Assembly (NCBI GenBank): GCA_964430855.1
Contig: CAYSHC010000069.1
Span: 1 to 20,270, forward strand
Length of the DNA: 20,270 nucleotides
DNA from: JAEZDP01 sp964430855
GTDB lineage: Bacteria > Acidobacteriota > Vicinamibacteria > Vicinamibacterales > Vicinamibacteraceae
Reading direction: 5' to 3'
The notes under the pieces: model-generated
Told to the model about the DNA's origin: nothing
Databases searched by the model: none
What the model saw: the letters and a program-made list of their open reading frames with translations, nothing else
Shown: piece by piece, positions 14,084-20,270 of the stretch
How the letters are laid out: the number at the start of each line of letters is the position of its first letter
How positions within the stretch are numbered: the first letter of the stretch is position 1
Made by a program: the position numbers and the translations under genes

Positions 14084-16504
14084 GTGGAGCTGCTGATGGG
14101 GATCGTCGTGCTGGGCGTGTCGCTGGCCGTGGCGCTGGTGCTGCCCGTGGTGTCGTTCCTGAGGGCCTCGCGTGCCGCGCGCGAGACGCGGCAGCTGACG
14201 CTCGAGGTCGCCGCTCTGCGCCGCGAACTCGAGGCGCTGCGGGGCGCGGGGTCCGGCGACGCTCCGGAGGCGCCCGCCACAAGCGACGCGGCCTGGCATG
14301 CGACGGTGCAGGCGCTCAACCAGGGACGAATCGACGCGCCGCCGGTGACGGGCCCGGAACCGGCGTCCGAGTCGATGCCGGACACGCCTGAACCCGCAGG
14401 CCCGGCGACCACAGACCCGACGGCGCGGGCGGGGCCGGCCGCGCCCGCAGCACCGGCAGCCGGCGATGCAGGCACGGCGGGCACGTGGCCGCCCCCACTG
14501 CCCGCCACGCCCGCGTCGCAGCCGATCGACGCGGCCGCCGCCCTCGAGCAGCGCATCGGCGCACGCTGGCTCCTCTATGCCGGGATGGCCGCGCTCATCC
14601 TCGGCCTGAGCTACTTCGTCAAGTTCGCGTTCGACAACGGCTGGGTGAGCGAGCCGTTGCGCGTGGCCGTCGGCCTGGCCGCGGGCGTGGCGCTCATCGT
14701 CGCAGGCCTGCGCTTCTCCCGCCGCGGACTGGCACTCTTCGGCCACGTGCTCGCGGGCGGCGGCATCGTCGCGCTCTACGTGGCGCTGTACGCCGCCCTG
14801 CACATGTACGCGTTGATTGGCCCCGGCACCGCGTTTGTGGCCATGGTGCTCGTCACCGGCCTGTCGGCGGCGCTGGCCGACAGGGAGCACTCGCAGGCCC
14901 TGGCGATGCTGGCGCTGGCGGGCGGGTTCGCGACGCCGGCACTCATCGGGGGCGAGGGCAGTCAGCTGGTCCTGTTCACCTACGTCGTGCTGCTCGTGGC
15001 GGGGGCGGCCCTGCTTGCCTTCAAGCACGCCTGGCCCCTGTTGTCTCTGGTGGCCTACGCGCTCACCGTGCTGACCGTGCTGGTGTGGGCCGTCACGTCG
15101 TACACGCCGGCGGCCTGGCTGCGCACCGAGCTGTTCCTCACGCTCTATGTCGTCATCTTCATGGCCGTCCTGCTGGGCCTGCGGCGCCGCGCCGGCGCCG
15201 ACCTGGCGAGCCGCGCCGTTGCCGCGGTGCTGCTGTCGGCGCCGCTGCTCTACCACGTGGCGTCCATCTCGGTGCTCGCCCCGCAGCCCGGCGCGCTGCT
15301 GGTGTACTTCGTGCTGTCCACGGTGGCCGCCCTGTCGGTGAGCCACCACACGCACCTCCCGTGGCTGCGCTCGGTGGTGCTGCTGCTCGTCGCGCTGCCG
15401 CTGATGGCCTGGATGACCGGGTTGCGGCGGCCCGGCTGGTACGCCGGCGCCATCATCACGACGTGCGCCGTCTACCTGCTGCACCTGGCCGGGCAATGGC
15501 GTGACGTCAGCGACGACGAGGAGCCCGCGGAGGTGCCCATCGCGGAGGTGGTGCACACGCACCTCAATGGCCTGTTCCTGCCTGCGGCCCTGTACCTGTT
15601 CCTCGAGACGCGCGCCGCCTGGTGGAACGCGCCGATGCTGACGGGCCTCGCGCTGTGGAACGCCGGCCTGGCGTTCTTCACGCTGGGGTGGATGCGGGTG
15701 CTGGCCTGGCAGTTCGGTGCCGTCGCCGCGACGCTGACCGCCGTGGCCATCGGCGCGTGGTTCGACGGCCCGGCCGTCGCGGTGGGATGGGCGATGGAGG
15801 CCGCGGCCCTCGGGCGGTTCGCCCTCGTGCACCGCAACGCCTGGCTCGGCGCGGGCAGCGGCGCCCTGTTTGTGATCGCCGCCCTCCGCCTGATCGACGT
15901 CCTCGGCGAGCCGCTCGCGGTCTCGAGCTGGCCCGTCGTCAACACGCGTGCGCTCGCGGCCGCGGTGGTCATCGGCGCGGCCGCCTGGATGGCCCGGCTC
16001 CTCCGCCAGGCCGGCAGGGCGGACGCCCCGGCACGGACGCTGCTCATCCTCGGCGGGCACGTACTGGCCGTCGCCTGGCTCTCGGCGGAGATTCACGCCA
16101 TCTTCGGCGCGCGCGCGTACGCCGCGAGTTCGGGCGGGCGGCCCTCCGGCGCCGCCCGCGCGGAGCTGTTCGAGCAGGTGGCGCTCTCGGTGAGCTGGGC
16201 GCTGTATGCCGTCGGGCTCATCGCGGCCGGGATGCTCCGCCGGTACGCCCCTGTCCGCTATCTCGGCATCGCCCTGTTCGGGCTCACCATCGTCAAGGTG
16301 CTGCTGCGCGACATCGCCGAGCTCGACCGCGTCTACCAGATGCTCAGCGTCCTCGGCGTCGGGGCGCTGCTGCTGCTGGCCTCCTACCTGTATCAGCGGA
16401 TGGCTCCCGCCGCGCCGTCCGCACCCTCGCCGGACCGCGCATGGGATCCGGCGGCCACCGACGGCCCCCCACCGCCGGACGGGGCCGCCGAACCGCTCGA
16501 TTGA
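14084..16504 (+). CDS. DUF2339 family polytopic membrane protein
   Basis: A large integral membrane protein of unknown function, 806 residues from GTG 14084 (802 from ATG 14096; the choice is uncertain). It has an N-terminal membrane segment (about 5-25), a short coiled-coil-like stretch (ARETRQLTLEVAALRRELEA, about 31-50) and a long Ala/Pro/Gly-rich linker (about 55-155). The DUF2339 body follows, beginning IGARWLLYAGMAALILGLSYF and containing roughly 20 hydrophobic segments. Family-typical blocks are GGGIVALYVALYAA, LALAGGFATPALIG and, near the end, LGIALFGLTIVKVLLRD and AELDRVYQMLSVLGVG. The C-terminal 30 residues are polar and Pro-rich. No enzyme motif is visible. It is followed 37 bp later by the HD-GYP regulator on the same strand. 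Confidence 0.88.
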   Translation: MELLMGIVVLGVSLAVALVLPVVSFLRASRAARETRQLTLEVAALRRELEALRGAGSGDAPEAPATSDAAWHATVQALNQGRIDAPPVTGPEPASESMPDTPEPAGPATTDPTARAGPAAPAAPAAGDAGTAGTWPPPLPATPASQPIDAAAALEQRIGARWLLYAGMAALILGLSYFVKFAFDNGWVSEPLRVAVGLAAGVALIVAGLRFSRRGLALFGHVLAGGGIVALYVALYAALHMYALIGPGTAFVAMVLVTGLSAALADREHSQALAMLALAGGFATPALIGGEGSQLVLFTYVVLLVAGAALLAFKHAWPLLSLVAYALTVLTVLVWAVTSYTPAAWLRTELFLTLYVVIFMAVLLGLRRRAGADLASRAVAAVLLSAPLLYHVASISVLAPQPGALLVYFVLSTVAALSVSHHTHLPWLRSVVLLLVALPLMAWMTGLRRPGWYAGAIITTCAVYLLHLAGQWRDVSDDEEPAEVPIAEVVHTHLNGLFLPAALYLFLETRAAWWNAPMLTGLALWNAGLAFFTLGWMRVLAWQFGAVAATLTAVAIGAWFDGPAVAVGWAMEAAALGRFALVHRNAWLGAGSGALFVIAALRLIDVLGEPLAVSSWPVVNTRALAAAVVIGAAAWMARLLRQAGRADAPARTLLILGGHVLAVAWLSAEIHAIFGARAYAASSGGRPSGAARAELFEQVALSVSWALYAVGLIAAGMLRRYAPVRYLGIALFGLTIVKVLLRDIAELDRVYQMLSVLGVGALLLLASYLYQRMAPAAPSAPSPDRAWDPAATDGPPPPDGAAEPLD

Positions 16505-16530
16505 CTTGCAGTCCGCCCCCCTCACAGGAT
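16501..16530 (+). promoter_or_regulatory. Possible promoter of the HD-GYP regulator gene
   Basis: TTGACT (16501-16506) overlaps the DUF2339 stop codon and is followed after 18 bp by CAGGAT (16525-16530), which matches the -10 consensus at only three positions. The predicted start would lie about 5 nt before ATG 16542. Co-transcription with the DUF2339 gene is equally possible. Confidence 0.3.
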
Positions 16531-16541
16531 CCACGTGACTC

Positions 16542-17591
16542 ATGTCGGAGTTTGACTTCTCCCAGGCGCGCATCCTGGCCGTCGACGACCAGACGCAGAA
16601 CGTCACCGTGCTGCAGCGGCTGCTCCAGCGCGCGGGGTTCGAGCGGGTCCAGACGACCACCGACCCGCACAGCGCGGTCGCGATGTTCCACGCCGAGCAG
16701 CCCGACCTCGTGCTGCTCGACCTGCACATGCCCGGCATGGACGGCTTCGCGGTGCTCGACGCGATCTCGCCGTCGATCCCGCCCGACACCTACCTGCCGA
16801 TCGTCTTCATCACTGCAGACGTGGACGCGCACCTGAAGAAGAAGGCGCTGTCGCGGGGCGCCAAGGATTTCGTCAACAAGCCCTTCGACCCGTCGGAGAT
16901 CGTGCTGCGCATCCGCAACCTGCTCGAGGCGCGGTTCCTCTACCGCGCGCTGGAGGAGCAGAACGAGATCCTCGAGCAGCGCGTGCGCGAGCGGACGGAG
17001 GAGCTGGAGCAGGCGCAGCTCGAGCTGCTGCACCGGCTATCGCGTGCCGCGGACTTCCGCGACGACGACACGATGCAGCACACCGAGCGGGTCGGCCGGA
17101 CCTCGGCGGCGCTGGCCAGGGAACTGGGCCTGAGCGAGGAGACGGTCACGCTCATCCGCCGGGCCGCGCCGCTGCACGACCTCGGCAAGATCGCGGTGCC
17201 CGACAGTATCCTGCTCAAGGGCGGACGGCTCAACGACGAAGAGTTCGCCGTCGTGAAGAGCCACACGGAGATCGGCGCGCGCCTCCTGTCGGGCAGCGCG
17301 CACCCGCTGCTGCAGATGGCCGAGGAGATCGCGCGCACGCACCACGAACAGTGGGACGGCTCGGGGTACCTCCAGGGACTGCGCGAGGAGCAGATCCCGC
17401 TCGTGAGCCGGATCGTCGCCGTGGCCGACGTCTTCGACGCGCTCACGCACGCGCGCGCCTACAAGCAGCGGTGGCCGCTGCCCGAGGCCGTGGAGGAACT
17501 GCGCCGCCAGCGCGGGTCGCAGTTCGACCCGGCTGTCGTCGACGCGTTGCTGCGCATCATCGAGCGCGGCGAGCTCACGGTCGACGAGTGA
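16542..17591 (+). CDS. Response regulator with HD-GYP-type phosphodiesterase domain (RpfG-like)
   Basis: A two-component output protein expected to lower cyclic di-GMP (to pGpG or GMP) when its receiver is phosphorylated. Of 349 residues, 8-125 form a REC domain with acidic pair D15-D16, phospho-acceptor D60 in LLDLHMPGMDG and K113 in NKPFDP. Residues about 130-165 form a signalling coiled coil rich in Glu and Leu. The HD-GYP domain covers about 165-345: H180 (QHTERVG), H212-D213 (LHDLGKIAVPD), H241 (SHTEIGA), H267-H268 (THHEQWDGSGYL) and D296 (ADVFDALT). All metal-ligand positions look intact, but the signature tripeptide reads G-Y-L instead of G-Y-P. No partner histidine kinase is in the window. 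ATG 16542 is the first in frame; the ribosome site (AGGA, 12 nt away) is poor. Confidence 0.93.
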   Translation: MSEFDFSQARILAVDDQTQNVTVLQRLLQRAGFERVQTTTDPHSAVAMFHAEQPDLVLLDLHMPGMDGFAVLDAISPSIPPDTYLPIVFITADVDAHLKKKALSRGAKDFVNKPFDPSEIVLRIRNLLEARFLYRALEEQNEILEQRVRERTEELEQAQLELLHRLSRAADFRDDDTMQHTERVGRTSAALARELGLSEETVTLIRRAAPLHDLGKIAVPDSILLKGGRLNDEEFAVVKSHTEIGARLLSGSAHPLLQMAEEIARTHHEQWDGSGYLQGLREEQIPLVSRIVAVADVFDALTHARAYKQRWPLPEAVEELRRQRGSQFDPAVVDALLRIIERGELTVDE

Positions 17592-17595
17592 TCAC

Positions 17596-17630
17596 CTGAT
17601 GCCACTGACGCATGAGGCGTCAGGCATCAG
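17596..17630. terminator. Strong bidirectional hairpin between convergent HD-GYP and gltD genes
   Basis: CTGATGCC (17596-17603) and TGACGC (17606-17611) pair with GCGTCA (17617-17622) and GGCATCAG (17623-17630): a 14-bp stem with a 2-nt AC bulge and a 5-nt loop. It fills most of the 48-bp gap between two convergent stop codons, exactly where a shared terminator is expected. No T-run follows on either strand, so it would be a U-less terminator or an mRNA-stabilising end. Confidence 0.7.
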
Positions 17631-17639
17631 CCATGAAGC

Positions 17640-19064
17640 CTAGGCCTCAACCAGCGCCCTGTCGATCTGCTCTGCCGCCTGGCGCCCCTCGGCGATGGCC
17701 CACACGATGAGCGAGGCGCCACGGCGGGCGTCGCCAGCGACGTAGACGCCGGGGACGTTGGTCTGTCGCGTCACCGGGTCGGCGGCCACACGACCGGCGG
17801 CGTCGCACCCCACGCCGAGCTGCTCGAACAGCGCGTGCTTCTCCGGTCCGGTGAAGCCCATGGCGAGCAGCAGCAGATCCACCTCCTCGGAAAACTCGGT
17901 GCCGGGGATGGGTTCGAAGGCCAGCCGGCCGTCGCGCGAGACCATCTCGACGCGCACGCCGTGCAGGCGCTTCAGCACCCCGTTCTCGCCCTCGAGGCGG
18001 GTGGTCATGATGGCGTAGTCGCGCTCGCCGCCCTCCTCGTGCGCCGCCGAGACGCGGTAGATGTTGGGCCAGAGCGGCCACGGGTCGCCGGGCCCGCGCT
18101 GGTCCGGCGGCCGCGGGGCGATCTCGTACTGGCGCACGCTGGCCGCGCCCTGCCGGTGCGCGGTGCCCAGGCAGTCGGCTCCCGTGTCGCCGCCGCCGAG
18201 GATGACCACGCGCTTGCCTGTCGCGAGAATCCGCTCCTCGTCGGGCACCGCGTCGCCCGCGACGACCCGGTTCTGCTGCTCCAGGTAGGTCATCGCGTAG
18301 TAGACGCCCTTCAGGTCGGCCCCGGGCACGGTCAGCGCGCGCGGCTGCGTCGCGCCCACCGTCAGGCAGATGGCGTCGAAGCTGGCACGCAGCTCGCTGC
18401 CCGTCACGTCGACGCCGACGTTGACGCCCGTCCGGAACTCGACGCCCTCGGCTGCCAGCTGCTCGAGCCGGCGGTCCAGCAGGCGGCGGTGCATCTTGAA
18501 ATCGGGGATGCCGTAGCGCAGCAGGCCCCCGATCCGATCGGCCCGCTCGAACAGCACGACGTCGTGCCCCTTCCGCGCGAGCTGTTGCGCCGCGGCGAGG
18601 CCCGCCGGGCCCGACCCGACCACGGCCACGCGCCGCCCGGTGCGCATTGCCGGCGGCTGCGGCACCACCCAGCCCTGGTCGTACGCGTGGTCGATGATGG
18701 CGACCTCGACCTGCTTGATCGTCACGGGCTGGTCGTTGATGCCCAGGACGCACGCGGCCTCGCACGGCGCCGGGCAGAGGCGCCCCGTGAACTCCGGGAA
18801 GTTGTTCGTCGCGTGCAGCCGGGCCACGGCCTCGCGCCAGCGGTCGCGGTAGATGAGGTCGTTCCAGTCGGGAACGAGGTTCCCGAGCGGACACCCCTGG
18901 TGGCAGAACGGAATGCCGCAGTCCATGCAGCGGCTGGCCTGTGCCTTCAGCTTGTCGGCGGGGAACGGCTCGTAGACCTCCAGCCAGTCCTTCACCCGCT
19001 CGGCGACGGGCCGCCGCGTCGGCGTCTCCCGCGTGATCTCGAGAAATCCTGTCGGCTTGCCCAT
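17640..19064 (-). CDS. gltD: Glutamate synthase (NADPH) small subunit
   Basis: Passes electrons from NADPH through FAD and iron-sulfur clusters to the large subunit for glutamate formation from glutamine and 2-oxoglutarate. The 474-residue protein has an N-terminal ferredoxin-like region with C46, C49, C54 and C58 (CMDCGIPFCHQGC) and C97, C101 and C105 (CPAPCEAAC). The FAD-binding motif VVGSGPAGLAAAQQLARKGH is at about 148-167, and the NADPH-binding motif VVILGGGDTGADC at about 288-300. VYVAGDARRGASLIVWAI near the end is the second FAD motif with the usual GltD ending. ATG 19064-19062 overlaps the gltB stop by one base (TGATG), showing a gltB-gltD operon with coupled translation. The length is normal for the family. 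Confidence 0.96.
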   Translation of the reverse strand: MGKPTGFLEITRETPTRRPVAERVKDWLEVYEPFPADKLKAQASRCMDCGIPFCHQGCPLGNLVPDWNDLIYRDRWREAVARLHATNNFPEFTGRLCPAPCEAACVLGINDQPVTIKQVEVAIIDHAYDQGWVVPQPPAMRTGRRVAVVGSGPAGLAAAQQLARKGHDVVLFERADRIGGLLRYGIPDFKMHRRLLDRRLEQLAAEGVEFRTGVNVGVDVTGSELRASFDAICLTVGATQPRALTVPGADLKGVYYAMTYLEQQNRVVAGDAVPDEERILATGKRVVILGGGDTGADCLGTAHRQGAASVRQYEIAPRPPDQRGPGDPWPLWPNIYRVSAAHEEGGERDYAIMTTRLEGENGVLKRLHGVRVEMVSRDGRLAFEPIPGTEFSEEVDLLLLAMGFTGPEKHALFEQLGVGCDAAGRVAADPVTRQTNVPGVYVAGDARRGASLIVWAIAEGRQAAEQIDRALVEA

Positions 19065-20270
19065 CAGACCGCCACTCCCAGCGTCTCGGCCCCCTGGGCC
19101 TCGAGCGCCTTCTTGTATTCGATCGGCATCACGCGGACGAACCGCGCGACGCTGGTGCTCCACTGCTCGAGCACCCGCTCGCCGATCCGGCTGCCGGTGA
19201 GCGCGCAGTGGCGCTCGATGAGCCCCTTCACAAACTCCTCGTCGCTCTCGTCGATGGCCTCGAGCAGCACCATCTCGCGGTTGCAGCGCTGCGCGAAGTC
19301 GCCGTCCGGGTCGATGACGTAGGCGATGCCGCCGCTCATGCCGGCCCCGAAGTTCCGTCCCGTCGCGCCGAGCACCACCACGCGGCCGCCGGTCATGTAC
19401 TCGCAGCCGTGGTCGCCGACACCCTCCACGACGGCCGTCGCGCCGCTGTTGCGCACGGCGAAGCGCTCGCCGACCACGCCGCGGATGAACGCCTCGCCGC
19501 TCGTCGCGCCGTAGAGCACGACGTTGCCGGCGATGATGTTGCGCTCGGCCTCGAAGGTGGCCTCGGCAGGCGGCACGACGATCAGGCGGCCGCCGGAGAG
19601 GCCCTTCCCGACATAGTCGTTGGCGTCACCCTCGAGCCGCAGCGTGATGCCCCGCGGGACGAAGGCCCCGAAGCTCTGGCCCGCCGACCCCTTGAAGGTG
19701 AACTCGATCGTGCCGTCGGGCAGCCCCTCCGCGCCGTAGCGTCGCGACACCTCGCTGCCGAGCATGGCGCCCACGGTGCGGTGGACGTTGCGGATCGGCA
19801 GGCTCGCGCGCACCGGCGCGCCGCGCGTGAGCGCCGGCTCGGCGATCTCGATGAGCCGGACGTCGAGCGCGTCGGCGAGCGACACCTGCTGCGTCGTCGT
19901 GCGGCAGAGCGCCACGGTGGGCCTGCCCTCGTCGTCCGCCTTCAGGTGCGACGCGTCGAGCACGGCCGACAGGTCGATGCCGCGCGCCTTCCAGTGGTCC
20001 ACGGCGGGCGTCATGTCGAGCAGGTCGACGCGGCCCACCATCTCGTCGAGGGTCCGGAAGCCGAGCGCCGCCATGTACTCGCGCACTTCCTGCGCGACGA
20101 AGTGGAAGAAGTTGATGACGTGTTCGGCCTGGCCCGTGAACCGCGCGCGCAGCGCCGGGTTCTGCGTCGCCACGCCGACCGGGCAGGTGTCGAGGTGGCA
20201 CACCCGCATCATCACGCAGCCCATGACGACGAGCGGGGCCGTCGAGAAGCCGAACTCCTCGGCCCCGAGC
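19064..20270 (-). CDS. gltB: Glutamate synthase large subunit, C-terminal part; N-terminus outside window
   Basis: The large subunit carries the glutaminase, FMN and 3Fe-4S sites. About 401 C-terminal residues of roughly 1,500 are present and the frame is open at the window edge. The segment begins LGAEEFGFSTAPLVVMGCVM and continues RVCHLDTCPVGVATQNP, whose cysteines (C-x5-C-x4-C) are the 3Fe-4S ligands. It ends in the GXGXG beta-helix domain: GSAGQSFGAFVPRGITLRLE, NDYVGKGLSGGRLIV, IAGNVVLYGATSGEAF, RNSGATAVVEGVGDHGCEYM and GRNFGAGMSGGIAYV. The catalytic N-terminal cysteine and most of the FMN domain lie outside. The stop overlaps the gltD start by one base. Confidence 0.97.
   Translation of the reverse strand, partial: LGAEEFGFSTAPLVVMGCVMMRVCHLDTCPVGVATQNPALRARFTGQAEHVINFFHFVAQEVREYMAALGFRTLDEMVGRVDLLDMTPAVDHWKARGIDLSAVLDASHLKADDEGRPTVALCRTTTQQVSLADALDVRLIEIAEPALTRGAPVRASLPIRNVHRTVGAMLGSEVSRRYGAEGLPDGTIEFTFKGSAGQSFGAFVPRGITLRLEGDANDYVGKGLSGGRLIVVPPAEATFEAERNIIAGNVVLYGATSGEAFIRGVVGERFAVRNSGATAVVEGVGDHGCEYMTGGRVVVLGATGRNFGAGMSGGIAYVIDPDGDFAQRCNREMVLLEAIDESDEEFVKGLIERHCALTGSRIGERVLEQWSTSVARFVRVMPIEYKKALEAQGAETLGVAV

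Noticed and set aside
13946..16789. A 947-codon minus-strand open frame
   Set aside because: It is antisense to the DUF2339 and HD-GYP genes, has Arg/Gly/His-rich low-complexity composition and no domain; long antisense frames are expected at this GC content.

Overview
This is a GC-rich (roughly 70%) chromosomal window from a Gram-negative bacterium. The evidence for the cell type is a set of genes for ADP-heptose synthesis with a heptosyltransferase-type enzyme (LPS inner core), a monofunctional peptidoglycan glycosyltransferase and a lipoprotein-type M48 protease. The mix of families (DUF2339 membrane protein, PDZ/7TM SpoIIE phosphatase, HD-GYP regulator, GlgX, LigD-type ligase and polymerase) and the base composition suggest an Acidobacteriota such as the Vicinamibacteria. 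That placement is inference only, since no rRNA or other phylogenetic marker is present. I see no insertion sequence, integrase, CRISPR array, prophage or toxin/defence island: this is ordinary core and metabolic DNA with a few points worth a second look.

Layout. 1-908 (-): 5' part of glgX (glycogen debranching). 909-1517: divergent intergenic region with a near-consensus sigma-70 promoter, tRNA-Val(TAC) and tRNA-Asp(GTC), both with encoded CCA. 1518-3439 (+): a two-gene operon with separate ATP-dependent DNA ligase and LigD-type primase/polymerase genes, overlapping by 4 bp; these are normally fused. 3466-9617 (-): a long same-strand run, read downstream as mtgA, an unrecognised HELFH putative metallopeptidase, gmhB, hldA, hldC, a GT9 heptosyltransferase, an ICMT-like methyltransferase and adk. 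From gmhB to the methyltransferase the genes overlap or nearly touch, so they are an operon; they make ADP-heptose and probably transfer it. 9652-12444 (+): membrane-bound PDZ-7TM-GAF-like-SpoIIE phosphatase, divergent from mtgA across only 34 bp. 12489-13949 (-): M48 lipoprotein protease with a LysM-like C-terminus. 14084-16504 (+): DUF2339 membrane protein. 16542-17591 (+): REC-HD-GYP response regulator whose GYP signature reads GYL. 17640-20270 (-): gltD and the 3' part of gltB (glutamate synthase), convergent with the regulator across a strong hairpin.

The most interesting cross-cutting signal is transcriptional. At least four and perhaps six genes lack a Shine-Dalgarno sequence but have a TANNNT-like -10 hexamer ending 6-11 nt before the start codon, which predicts leaderless or nearly leaderless mRNAs. 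Operon-internal genes in the same window (ICMT-like, hldA) do have good Shine-Dalgarno sequences. The window gives no convincing evidence for a wholly new multi-gene system.
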